Positions 1 through 11,400 of a stretch of DNA of 64,000 bases are shown here, piece by piece; positions within the stretch are counted from its first letter, which is position 1; each line of letters begins with the position of its first letter. The stretch lies in contig OZ024874.1 of the NCBI GenBank assembly GCA_964017185.1, forward strand, positions 51,860,856-51,924,855, written 5' to 3'. The DNA comes from Rugalucina vietnamica (lineage: Eukaryota > Mollusca > Bivalvia > Lucinida > Lucinidae). A model generated the notes under the pieces. The model did no database searches. It was not told the origin of the DNA and saw nothing but the letters and a program-made list of their open reading frames with translations. Position numbers and translations under genes: made by a program.

Positions 1-1468
1 TTTGGTAATGAGCTGTAAAAGTAAAAAACTTTATATGCTAGAAACGTAGATTTTCGTACGACCCATCGTCTTATATCCTTGTTCTTGTATATCATGGTTG
101 CTTGAGTTTGTATTGTCATTGTACATGTTGTATTGTCATTTATTATGTAACTTGTATATATGCATTTCATGTCTATGTGTTTATTGCCTATGTGTATTAC
201 ATGTATTATTGTCCATTGCCTATATGTCACATATAACTCTCCTGTCTATATAGGAAATAAAGCTTACTTTACTTTACTTTACTTTACTTTACTTTACTTT
301 ACTTTACTTTACTTTACTTTACTTGCCTTACCTTACCTTACCTTACCTTACCTTACCTCACCTCACCTCACCTCACCTTACCTTAGGAAAAAAATTAATT
401 TGATCAGAAAAATTTTGATATTTTTCTTAAATTTGCTCAAAACACAATCTATGTTTTGGATCCAAAGTGGGGAAAATATGCATACGCCTATAAACCCCAG
501 TTTTACTGTATAAAAGGTGGGTATAAGGGGTATCAATTACATGGACATGTTATCGTGAATAACAACAAATACAAATATCAGATACGATAGAAACAAATGA
601 TAGACCGAGGCAGCCAACTATATCCCAAAAGGTGGCTACTCAGCTACGAGGATTATCAGTTGAATAGAATTGTAACATTGTAATATTTACATTAATAATA
701 AACTACATCGTCAAAACTGACACCCGGGAACTGACATCAACACAAGAAACAAAACGAATGATAATAGAATTACCGCCTTGCCATATACGATCAGTATTTT
801 ATTACTGCACAGGGAGTTTTTGTCGTTTTTAGTCTATTCTAGGGTTATAAGCGCATTTTTATCTTTACGTGATTCAAGTTGTCCAAAACAGAAAGATGAC
901 AATACCGCCCACAAATCCGTGAGATAACCAAATTACTGCATACATAAATAGATGTTATATAATTTTTGCCTGGAAATTAAATGGCAAGAAACAAGAACTC
1001 CATTCTTTTTATTGGCTTACGTTATGTTTTCCGAAATTGCACGAAACCTCAAGTATGTTTGACGCCATTGATCGATGGCCACTACTCAGTCTCAGTCCAA
1101 ATAGGTGTTAGAATATCCGATCTGACCTGATACTAGTGATATTGTTTACGCGGACCCTGGGGACCCCTTCTTCAAGGTGAGCGAGTTCCCACAAAATTGT
1201 TCTATTTCAAACCATATGCTCAGATAATGCCTGGGACGGACTTCATGAAGTTGTCTGCATTAATGATAAATTTCGCTACAAAAGCTTTCATATGAAATTC
1301 ATATTTATTTTATATGATAATTATGTGTGGCGACCGTCGGGTTTAGAACAAAGCATATTTACCTGTAGCTGTTCGGCTTGTACTTTTTGAAGAATGCGTC
1401 TTATCTGATAAGAACAGTCTAGCCACTTAGGAATTCCACGTTCTATTTAGGACATTTAGACTGTCATA
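1..1468. other. 5' flank of the first esterase gene, no gene seen
   Basis: No exon of the esterase family or other convincing coding exon is visible. Bases 100-262 are T-rich and end in an AATAAA-like run just before a pentanucleotide array, which resembles the 3' tail of a retroelement (inference). About 390-560 is a degenerate half copy of a MITE whose better copy lies at 20446-20690; it shares the pattern 'CCCCAGTTTTACTGTATAAA' followed by a GGGGTAT run and 'ACATGGACATG'. A short stretch near 610-650 resembles the Penelope-like 3' tail in reverse but is too decayed to be sure. The rest, about 650-1468, shows nothing I recognise; it should contain the promoter of the gene starting at 1469. 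Confidence 0.5.
263..386. repeat. Pentanucleotide array (ACTTT)n grading to (ACCTT/ACCTC)n
   Basis: About a dozen ACTTT units are followed by CTTAC- and CTCAC-type variants without interruption. The unit changes by single transitions in blocks, as expected of replication slippage with spreading variants. Because the unit is 5 bp with no stop in this frame, it creates a spurious open frame of 117 codons (160-513), which is not a gene. Confidence 0.9.
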
Positions 1469-3302
1469 ATGGTTCTTCTAAGGATAGGACCACTGCTTTG
1501 TTTGGTAGTGTTATGCCAGGCGTGGGATAAACGCTTGTTCCTCTTCGGAAGCAGTGCGCCGTCGTTAGGTAAGATTTTTAATTCATTTTCAAATATAAAG
1601 ATTCAAAATTTATTCCATATTCAATCCAAAACAAACATGATTACATTACACAAATCCAAACACACACAGCTTGTTTTATTTTCGATTTTCCCTGTCAAAC
1701 CTATGGCACAAACATATGTCACTTTAACTCTGGCTTTGGCGTGAAATCACTAAACTAGTTGTTGTGTGGTCCTTAACCATGTTTTTGAGTGGTCATTAAC
1801 CCATTTTTGACCAATGGACTTTGCCATCTTTATCATTTGGAAGAGTCCACTTTAAGTTTTAGGGGCGTTATGAGTAATTTTGATTTTTTTTGTTTCATTT
1901 TTCGATGAAAATTCGCAAACTGAATTCTGCGGGGTCACATCTGGTGTTATGCTGTATGGCAGACTTATATGATGAGTTAACCTAAAACTTCTTGATACTG
2001 AATGTCGTGTCTGTCGATAAGATTGCATCAGGCCAGAAGAATTATTCATCAGGATAACTTTTCCGTGTAATGTATATTCTCTTGCATCCCACTTCAACAA
2101 GCTATGGTGTGATTAAAATAACGACAGAAAATGAAAATTTAACTGTTGCAGCTCTAAGAAAATGCATGGGTGTGTTTAATGTGATCAAAAAATACGACTT
2201 GTCCCTATTTCACAATGGGAAGACACCATTGGTATGTTTCTGGGCCCATTTAATCTAAGTGTGTATTGAGTAGGATGGCATCCCGAATATACACGTGTTT
2301 GTTTTATGCTATTACCGTAGTCTTTTTCAGAGAAGTACAATGTGGACAAAACCCAAATTTCTATTTCTGGAATTTCTTCTGGTGCTGCCATGGCAACGCA
2401 GATGCACGTGATCTATTCCAGTCATTTTATGGGCGTTGGACTCATTGCAGGAGGTATATTAAATAGACATCACATTTCACCTATAAGTTGTTTTTAAGGT
2501 TTTGACAACTGCAAATACATTTTTTTAATATTGTTGTTGATGAAACATAAAGATATTTTAAGCAAAGAGAAGATGCATCCACTTTTTACCAGCAAAACAA
2601 AGATGTTCCTCTTAATATCAACGATTGCGACCAATTAAACAAGTGCTACAGTGCATGCCCAATTAGCGACTGTGTGTAATTACAAATTTATCTGATCTGC
2701 AGTACCATTCGCGTGCACAGAAGGATTCGGTATCGCCACCGCCGTGACCCAGTGCATGCAGGCCCCGTCTCTTGTCAGCTCCACAGTTCTACAAACCACA
2801 ACAGACGCAGGAGCCAAGTTACACAATATCGACGCCACTTCAAACATGCTAAATGATAAAATATACATCTTTGATGGAAAGGCGGATTCAACTGTCAATC
2901 CAGGTAATTCATTTGTTCACTCACGTCAGGCTTATTTATAGGTTTCGAAAGCATTGAATTAAATGTATGCACTGTGCTATCATTTTACCGATTCCGATAG
3001 CGTAATGGTTAGAGCGTCCGCTTCGGGAGCGGGAGGTCGTGGGTTCGATCCCGGGCCGGGTCATACCAAAGACTTTAAAAATGGTACCAGTGGCTACAGT
3101 GCTTGGCGCTCAGCATTATAAGGCAAGCACTGGCTTCTTTTCTCCCAAAACAAAATATAGCATCACTAACATCGCATGTCTAATATGAAAAAGTCCGAAT
3201 AATAACAAAAAAGTCCGAAAATAATGGTTCTCTGTGTTCACTAGAGAACCGTATGGAAGACTGGCAGTTGTGCTAAATACGTTATCCTCTATAAATATAG
3301 AG

Positions 3303-3342
<40 letters not shown>

Positions 3343-4577
3343 CAACGGATGAAAATTTAAAAAAAAATGGTAAGGAGTAAATTTACATGTACATGGCGAT
3401 TTCAGTCATGTCTTGCTGCTAAGAATGTGTATCACAAGTTGTTTCATTACGAAGACTTGCCCATGAGATATGAAGAGATTTTATTTTCAGCTGCAAAAAT
3501 TGAAATTTCATCGGAAGAATTTTGATATGTTTAACATATTCACTCAAAACATACATGTTTTGGATTTAAAAAAAGGTATACTCCTAATTGGGGTATGAGG
3601 GGGGTATATATTTTACGGACATGTTTTCCTGATTTACTGTTAATAAGCATTTCCTTTTTTCATAGCAAGTGGACGAAAGATCAAAGATTTCTACCGCTAC
3701 TATGTTGCGAATGAAAACCAGCAGATAAAAACGGTTTTCAACATTAATGCTGAGCATGGACAGGTATGTGTTTTGGGATTATGAATTTTATCATTTGTAA
3801 GTTTGACATTTATTGTATGTAGACAAGAGCCTTTCTGGGAATCCTGTCTAAATCTTGAGTGGTATACGCATTATTCTGGCAATACTTTCAGGTATACATG
3901 TATGCATCATTTGACAGACGGTGTTTCGAGTTTATATCGTTTATGTTGTGAATGTCTGAGGATTTTCTAACTTATCTAAGTGAAGGCAATATTAAGTTGT
4001 CTCATTAAATACCTAGTAAAGAAAGTAACAAAATATTCTGATATATAGACTTCTAATCTCTTTCAGATAATCAAAACAATGTGACGTTTTGTTATTTATT
4101 TAACCGAATCATTTCGAAGCGAGTATAAATGTTTACCAGTTAAACGCTATTGTAATGTTGTTACTTTTCAGATAACAAACAACTTTGGGGCCCCTTGTGA
4201 TCAACACAATTCTAAAAACTTCATGAATAACTGCAATTACTCTGCTGCCTTTGATCTACTCAACTTCATATATGGCGGCAATTTAAAGGCAAGTTGGTTT
4301 TCTGTACACTTCTTGTACAATCACCAAATGGATATACTAAATATTTCGATCGTTTCATCGAATAGATCAAAATAATTATCTATGCGACACGAGAGCGCAA
4401 CTAATTTGTTGTAGTATACTGGAGTTTATGCATGGGTGATTCAACGAGTTAGCGTTTTTTCTGTGGTTATGATAATCAGTTTCTAGGGAGTGACCAGCTT
4501 CATACCAAAATTTGTAAAGATAAGATTTTTTTCTCAAATGATTTGCATTTCCCTTTATCACTTTTAAATCTTGAAAC

Positions 4578-4625
<48 letters not shown>

Positions 4626-7159
4626 CCACAATCATTTCTGTTGTCGTACCAAAAAGGCAGTTAAGTTCATACTAACTAAAGGCAGAATGTCCTACATCTG
4701 GAAACCGATGTTGAAAGCTGGCTTATCAACCGTTGTTTCGATCACTAAACGGTTGAACCAAGCCAGAAGAAAATCACGAAGACTACAAAACATTGTAACT
4801 TTTGTCTCTAATGTAGATAAACTCAGTTTGACATTTTGATCTGATTCACACCTGAGAAATGTAAAGATGGGATTCATTTCACAGAATATAAAATATGAAG
4901 TGACAGTAAATTGAATTAAAATTCTTGACGTACTTTAAGGCAAATAGATTCAAATATCTAAAATAGCAATTTATCTTAGTGTGCTGCTTTAACATGGCAC
5001 TAAATCGTTTGCGCTTGTAATGGCAAACTACCTCTTGTGATTAAAATTTTGTCACATTTACTATTTTAGGAACCCGCACCTGATGCACAGCAAACAGGAA
5101 CGGTAAATAATTATGTTTATTGTTTGTTAGTGTTCGGTAATTATATAGAATATATATAAGATAAGAACTCGTTCCGAGCATCAATCTTGTTTGTTTAAAT
5201 ATTTCAGTCGTTGTTTAATATTAGGTAAATCTAAATGGCGACTATGATATCAAGATATATATGCTCTTGTTAGGCGAGGAACATACTCTTTCTGTTTTGT
5301 TTTCATTTTTAATTTTGAATGATTTTCCTTAAGTCCCAATTAAATATTTCAACCTTCTAATGCAAAATATCAAGAATTCTATATTCGTGTGATTTTACAG
5401 TTTAGCAATAGCTTTTATTTTTTCCATTCAGCTGACGAAATTTGACCAGACCGACTTTTTCTATATTTCAACACCATCAATGTACAGTATGGATGATGAA
5501 GGGTATATCTATGTACCAAAATCTTGTGCCTCTGGAACACACAGCACAAGAAGTAAGAAGAAATAATCTGTGTTTATCTTCGTTTGAAACAGTATGTTGT
5601 GTTGTGTTGTGTTGTGTTGTGCTGTGCTGTGCTGTGCTGTGCTATGCTATGCTATGCTATGCTATGCTATGCTATGGTATGTCACGTCACGTTACGTCAC
5701 GTCAGGTTACGCTTTGTTACGTTATATTATGCTATGTTATGTTATGTCACGTTACGTCAGGTCACGTTACGTTACGGTACGCTTTGTTATGTTATGTTAT
5801 GTTATGTTATGTTATGTTATGTTATGTTATGTTATGTTATGTTATGTTATGTTATGTTATGTTATGTTATGTTATGTTGTGTTGTGTTGTGTTGTGTTGT
5901 GTTGTGTTGTGTTGTGTTGTGTTGTGTTGTGTTGTGTTGTGTTGTGTTGTGTTGTGTTGTGTTGTGTTGTGTTGTACGCCGATTAAAATTTGTCATTGCG
6001 TTCATTGATGTGACGATCAGATAATAATTTCGGGCAGCTACGGCAAAGAAGTTTCTGAAGTTGTTCAAACGAATGTTGTCCTTCTAAAATGAAACAGCGA
6101 TCAATTAGTACCAAATATGATATTCGTTTTCAATATTTTGCTGTATTTACATGTACATCATAGACTTGCACGATGCTTTATCTGATTTCAGAATGTAAAC
6201 TTCACTTAGCTATGCATGGCTGTAAAATGGGACAGTAAGTATTCTAATATCCTGACTGATGCTACAAGCATGTGACCACATTATCTTTAAGATAGAAAGA
6301 TTTGATGCTTTTGAATATTAATGGGTTCCCATGGTAATCAGTAATCAAACTGAAAGAAAACAAACTTTTCAAGTCAACAAAAATCATGTACAATATTTGT
6401 ACATGTTTGTATTACTTTTGGATTCCTCCCATGACAGAGAAACACTGTTTAACTAGTTGTAATTTTGCTCTTCCAGAAAGTATATTGGTGACACGTACGT
6501 ACGACATGGGGGTTATAACGAGGTAGCTGATCTCAACGACATTATTATCCTCTACCCACAAGCCATTAAGTCACTGGTGCATGGCAACCCTAACGGATGC
6601 TGGGATTGGTGGGGATATACTGGCTTAACATTTGGTACGTTTATTTTTCTTTTAATCCGTTTGGTGTTTGTATTTTTTTGGTTCTTATGCCAAGTAAACA
6701 TACTGTAAGCCGAGTGAGCAGCTATTCCCCAATAGGCGGCCACTCAGTAACCTTCACTAGTAATGCCTTTTAAATGCATTACTGTTGAAATAACCTTAAC
6801 TCGTTTAAGACTAACTTTCTTTTTTGCGGGACATAGGCGAACAGAATAGCCCCAGTATGATGTGACGCCGCAAAACGCTGCGTTACTGTTTGCTTAGAAA
6901 AATCTAAAATCACACCTGATCTCCCCAAAAAATGAAAGTTGATTCACCCAAATGATAATGATGGAAAAGTCCATTCGTCATATTGTGTTAATCTGATATA
7001 CCTACATACGGTCCCCCATCTAACCATCTACACAGAAGTTCTTTCTTTCAGCTGCTACTGTTTTTGTATGTCGTCATGTGTTATTCTGTATTTACAGCCA
7101 CCAACTCCGGATTTCAGCCAATAGCCCTCAAAAGGATGGTTGACAAAGTAACTGGATGA
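1469..7159 (+). CDS. Secreted PHB-depolymerase-type esterase, gene 1 of 4
   Basis: Ten exons: 1469-1568, 2331-2453, 2703-2903, 3666-3763, 4172-4288, 5070-5102, 5432-5552, 6192-6234, 6477-6634, 7098-7159 (TGA). They join to 351 codons with no internal stop. Residues 1-18 are a hydrophobic signal peptide ending CQA, followed by WDKRLFLFGSS. The lipase box is GISSG (residues 47-51, Ser49), the candidate acid is Asp136 in KADSTV, and the candidate base is His172 in AEHGQ. The MHGC loop (Cys275) and GCWDWWGYTG (from Cys320) follow. In the Penicillium funiculosum enzyme the order Ser-Asp-His-Cys is the same and the Cys backbone helps form the oxyanion hole (family knowledge). The likely reaction is extracellular hydrolysis of poly-3-hydroxybutyrate or short polyesters; the substrate is inferred. 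Intron 5 starts with GC (4289). Intron 3 holds a SINE and intron 7 a large pentamer array. A likely polyadenylation signal ATTAAA is at 7190-7195. Confidence 0.93.
1796..1925 (-). mobile_element. Truncated TTAA-ended MITE
   Basis: Reverse-strand partial copy of the element that is full length at 34264-34491. It begins at a TTAA and reads, in reverse complement, the shared segment of cccTaaa-aTgaaagTGGACTC followed by CCAAATGATAA. It breaks off near 1925 inside intron 1 of esterase gene 1. Confidence 0.6.
2990..3341 (+). mobile_element. tRNA-derived SINE with (ATT)n tail
   Basis: Bases 2990-3063 look like a tRNA: an A-box-like TAGCGTAATGGTTAGAGCG, an anticodon arm CCGC-TTCGGGA-GCGG with anticodon CGG (proline), and a B-box-like GGGTTCGATCCC. 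The acceptor stem pairs poorly (GATTCCG against CCGGGTC). An unrelated body with the pattern TACAGTGCTTGGCGCTCAGC follows, and the copy ends in about 12 ATT units (3303-3341). This makes it a SINE, not a working tRNA gene. It sits in intron 3 of esterase gene 1. Confidence 0.85.
3445..3640 (+). mobile_element. Degenerate copy of the CATTACGAAAACTTGCCC MITE
   Basis: Shares the order of blocks seen in the intact copy at 20446-20690: ATTACGAAGACTTGCCCATG, a TTGAAATT run, CTCAAAACATA, then GGGGTATGAGGGGGTATA and ACGGACATGTTTTCCTGA. The central palindrome is nearly lost. It lies in intron 3 of esterase gene 1. Confidence 0.65.
4579..4620. repeat. Poly(T) run of about 42 bases
   Basis: An uninterrupted T run inside intron 5 of esterase gene 1. 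It could be the poly(A) tail of a reverse-strand retrocopy, but the sequence beside it (4621-4900) resembles no element I recognise. Confidence 0.85.
5593..5975. repeat. Evolving pentanucleotide satellite in intron 7 of gene 1
   Basis: About 75 pentamer units in ordered blocks: TGTGT/GTTGT, then GCTGT, then GCTAT, a mixed zone with GTCAC and GTTAC (5680-5785), then about 19 GTTAT units and about 20 GTTGT units. It begins about 40 bases after exon 7 (ends 5552). All three forward frames stay open through it, giving several false cysteine-rich ORFs. The real transcript splices from 5552 to 6192 over it. Confidence 0.92.
6680..6755 (-). mobile_element. Penelope-like 3' tail fragment
   Basis: The reverse complement matches the conserved 3' untranslated part of the elements at 9301 and 30696, with the pattern CTGAGTGGCCGCCTATTGGG and then GCTGCTCACTCGGCTTAC. 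Only this part is clear; the outer end toward 6645 is degenerate. It lies in intron 9 of esterase gene 1, shortly after exon 9. Confidence 0.65.
6796..6991 (+). mobile_element. TTAA-ended MITE with internal GC-rich hairpin
   Basis: Starts TTAACTCGTTTAAG and ends GTCATATTGTGTTAA. The internal segment TGTGACGCCGC-aaaa-CGCTGCG is a worn hairpin that is better preserved at 18200 and 34264. TTAA at both ends suggests a piggyBac-like target site (inference). It lies in intron 9 of gene 1. Confidence 0.7.
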
Positions 7160-7245
7160 TACATTTGGTGATATTCTACGAAACTGACAATTAAAACGTA
7201 AAAAAGAAGAAATCATTTGTCTTCATTTTTGTAGTTATGCAACTG

Positions 7246-8085
7246 CAGTCCAACCTGTCTTAAGCAAGCCCTGTATTAAGCAAGCACCTGTCTTAAGCAA
7301 GCGCTTTCATTTCCCCCCAATTGATTTTACATGTAAATGAACCTCTATTAAGCAAGCACCTGTCTTATGTGGCCAGAGGCCACTAGTTTCTGTCCCAATT
7401 TTGGCTTTAAGCAGCCACCTATTTCATCAATTACATAAAAAAGAAATATTTTGACATGGATATTCAAACTCTGCCAGGTGTCAAAATTGTCTTCACACCT
7501 TCCAGGTGCCATAATTCATTGTTTATTGTCTCAAAAGATAATCCTAGACAACTTGACTGGGAGTACTTAGTGACAATTACTGACAGAAAAATAAGAGAAG
7601 TAACACTCTGCACTCATGAATAACACCTTTTCATAAAGATTTTATCTTTACTGTGTCAGTTCCATCCCTTTATTTTTTACTTTTCAGCCAAAGCAAACAG
7701 TCTAAACCTGTTGATTTTAGTAGGATATAAATTTTCTTATTCAATAATATTTACTGAGGAAAAAACGATTTCTCAAAAAGGACAAATTATTCATGATTTG
7801 TAACTCTTGGAACATTTTTTACAATGCGCTACTACTTTTAATAGAGGAAAATCATACCAATAGCTAATCAAGATGATTGTGCTTCTTGGCTGTACTTGTT
7901 TGCATTTCCATATGCAGTTTTAATTTTGTAGACAGTACAGCACTATTAGTTGTATTTCTAGCTAACATGGTTTGGTTTGGACGCTTACCCTAGTGTCAAA
8001 ACATAACCTCTATTAAGCAAGCACCTTGCTTGAGCAAGCAATTTTAGTGTTTCCCTTGGCCGCTTGCTTAAGACAGGTTGGACTG
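7246..8085. mobile_element. 840-bp DNA transposon with perfect 24-bp terminal inverted repeats
   Basis: Left end 7246-7269 begins CAGTCCAACCTGTCTTAAGC and the right end 8062-8085 is its exact reverse complement over 24 bases. Subterminal copies of TTAAGCAAGCACCTGTC recur near 7270, 7290, 7345 and 8010. The right flank is TA while the left is TG, so the target duplication is unclear; the CAGT...AACCT ends resemble pogo/Tigger-like elements (inference). No transposase reading frame is visible, so it is non-autonomous. It fills most of the gap between esterase genes 1 and 2. Confidence 0.85.
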
Positions 8086-8488
8086 TATTTCAATTTCCAG
8101 CTGACAAAATTGTTTGTCAATTCATCATTTGGGAAGAAGTAAAGCAAAAGAGGCCTGAATTTATTCCCATGGATTGTGTTTTGCAGTTTACTAATATGCA
8201 TATCATTGGCCTTAAATAACCCGATTAAGTTTTGTTTGGGGCAAGGCAAAATTGTAATCAATGCGCATACAGCTTTAATCAGCTCGCAGTCACAAATATA
8301 GCATCAGTACATGATACACTCAATTCAGAAAATAATTATCTATCAACAACAGAGTACGAGTTATTGACCCAAAACATTTTTCACTGTATATACTACCCAA
8401 TATAAGAATAAATTTGATACCAAAATGTTATTTGATAACTTCCAATGTTTTTCTCATTTTACACACAATACATGTTCGCACTGCAAAA

Positions 8489-11400
8489 ATGAGCAAAATG
8501 TATCTCGCCGTATTCATTTGCTCTATGACGTTAACCCAGGTTAATAGTGAAAGATTACGGTTCGACAGTAGCAGCGTCCCTCCATTAGGTAAGTCCTTAA
8601 ACTATAACCATTGATTATTAAGACAATTTAACACTTTTAACTTCGGACTATCAAAATAATCAAGTACAGGCAATGTGATCACTTAACAGGTTTAAAGGTC
8701 ACTACTGAAGTGCCGCATTTAGCCCTTCACTCGAGGGATCACATATTGATTTTCCATTCATTAACATTCGCTAGGTCTGGAGGGGAGTGTTGCAAACCGA
8801 GGACACAATGTCATCCCAATGTTTTCAACACTACCGGGGGACCTTGCAAATGTTAATAGTAATTTTATTGTTCAAACTGACAAAGGAATTTGTACAATGG
8901 AAAACTAATTCACTTATAATATCAAAGAACCTTATCTGATCATATTTCTTCTTATTAAGAAAGGTTCCTTAGTGTGAACATAGCCACGTGATTATGAAAT
9001 TCGCATATTGTATATCATTAGTATATCACTAGTATTTTCACATATTTTTATTTCCTCAGAGAGATACAATGTGGACAAGACACAGATCTCAGTCTCTGGA
9101 ATATCTTCTGGTGCTGCCATGGCGACGCAAATGCACGTTATCTATTCCAGTCATTTAATGGGAGTTGGAATGATAGCCGGATGTAAGTATGAAATTTTAT
9201 ACCTAAATTTGTTTGCCCAATGAAGTACTTGCACCTGAACCTATTAGAACTGCTAATATCTTTCATTACTTAACGTTTTCTTTGAAAGAATAAGATTATT
9301 TCAGAATGTGTGCGACGCCTTATCCTATCTCCTTGATAATATTTATATTAGATTTGGAGACCAAGTTATACAGACAAATTGTTGGAATTCCGATGGGTAC
9401 AAATTGCGCACCTCTCGTAGCTGATTTATTTTTATACTGCTACGAAAGAGCTTTCATGGATTCTCTTAACCATGATAATCAAGCTGATGTTATCGAGGCT
9501 TTTAATTCCACATCTAGGTAACTCGATGACCTTTTGAACATTGACAACCCTTATTTTGAAGGTATGGTCAATCAAATTTATCCACCTGAACTTCAGTTGA
9601 ACAAAGCTAATATCTCAGATACAGAAGCCTCCTTTTTAGATCTACATCTTTCTGTTGCAAATGGATTTGTTTCTTCTAAAATTTATGATAAGCGCGATGA
9701 CTTTGATTTTGATATAGTAAATTTTCCTTTTTTGGATGGTGACGTTCCTCGTCGTGCTTCTTATGGTGTATACATTTCGCAACTTATTAGGTTTGCTAGA
9801 GTCTGCAATCATGTTACAGACTTCAACGCTCGAAATAAATTTTTAACGGCAAAACTTCTCCAACAGGGCTATCGGTATCATAAACTTCGAAAAACCTTTT
9901 CTAAATTTTATCGTAGACACTATGAATTGATTTCCAAATATAATGTTGGGTTGAAGACGCTTTTAAGTGAGGGCCTTTCGGAACCTGAATTTTATGGTGA
10001 CTTGGTTTACAAATCTAAGAAACTTAAAGGAATAAATGATTTTTCTTTTCAGTTCAGAAAAATCATAACACGTTACAGACGTATAGGTTATAACTTGAAT
10101 GTGATGCGACAGTCTGCATGCTTAGTTTTTAACCCAATCATGGTTGATAACTACGCTGCCTTCTTTAATTGCACGCCGGTGGGTCGGGCGTCAGACTCTA
10201 TGATGGCCCCGACTTAAAGCTATTCATTTTAGTTGGTTGGGGCCGGAGCTTCTTGTCTGTTGCTTGGCCCACCGGGATCCAACTGGTGTTTTTCTTTTGC
10301 TCCGGAGTTAGTAGGTTATTCGGCGCCCAGGGATCTCCATCGTCGGGCGGCTTACTCAATCTGTGAGTCCTGGTTTTTGATTCATCAGGATGTTTATCAT
10401 GATTTATTTGTTTGTTCTTGATGATTCATTGACTAGTTAGAGATTCACAACGAGGACCGAAGAACTAACTAAATGTTATGAACCACTGCAGAAGCTGAGG
10501 GTGAGGTTAGGTACCTGTAAAACCGGTTTAAGCCCGCCAGTAACTTTGTGTTACTGATCGTTCCAAGTCGATACTTCTGTGGTGGTTCATTTTGTTTTAT
10601 GTCTTGGTATTTAAAATTTTTTGTGCTGTTGGCGCCTTATGTATGTTTTCATATTTTTAGTTAAGGTAACTGAGTGGCCACCTATTGGGGAAATAGCTGC
10701 TGATTCGGCTTACGATATGTTTCATGGTATAAGTACCTGATTGTTAGTTTGGTTTTTTTTCCACCTCGGTTTTGGAGTGGGAATCTTTTTTCTGATTGCG
10801 CCTTTTCCTGATCTTTGCCTACTTGTACCTTTCAGATAGCCAACCATGTTAGCACCCTCTATCCACAATATTGCTTCGTTTGGGAATACCTCTCTTTCAT
10901 TTCCATCTTAATTAGAAATGACAAATGGCGAAACTGCTTCAAGCATATATGAATGTAGATTTTTTTTCAATATCATGCGTTTCTGCGGAAGATGTCGACA
11001 CATCGACAGCTATGATAATCTATCAACACGACCTTTCACTTGTATTTTCTTACGGATGCATAAGAAATGTACAGTACTTCCCTTTGAGTTTAAAGTTGAC
11101 AATTGGGCACAAAGCCTGGCTATTCTTTTTTTTTTTCAGTACCGTATGCTTGTGCTGAGGACGGCGGTGCCGTAACTGCTGTAACAATATGCCAACATGA
11201 TCCCTCTCTGGTACTTCCATCTGAGTTAGAACTGGCAACTGATGAAGCCGCTGAAGCTCTACAAATAGACCCCGTATCTAATATGAAGAATGATAAAGTA
11301 TACATATTCAACGGAAAGGCGGACACCATTGTGGACCCAGGTGATGTAACAAGTTGAATTAAATATAGAAGCCAAAAATTTCATTTTATGCACATTGAAA

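Noticed and set aside
2990-3063. Functional tRNA-Pro (CGG)
   Set aside because: The acceptor stem has a mismatch and two G:T pairs, and a SINE body with an (ATT)n tail follows directly. It is a SINE head.
5442-6008. Long Cys/Leu/Val-rich open frames of 188, 146 and 130 codons
   Set aside because: They are readings of a stop-free pentanucleotide array in all three frames. Only 5432-5552 is coding, as exon 7 of gene 1.
8414-8488. Earlier in-frame ATG for esterase gene 2
   Set aside because: It would put about 25 polar and mixed residues before the signal peptide and break the 100-nt exon 1 shared with genes 1 and 3.
10169-10421. Two small ORFs after the reverse transcriptase in Penelope-like copy 1, with matching ones in copy 2 (31115-31367)
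   Set aside because: They overlap each other in different frames inside the element's 3' region. Their conservation is explained by high nucleotide identity between two copies of one element.
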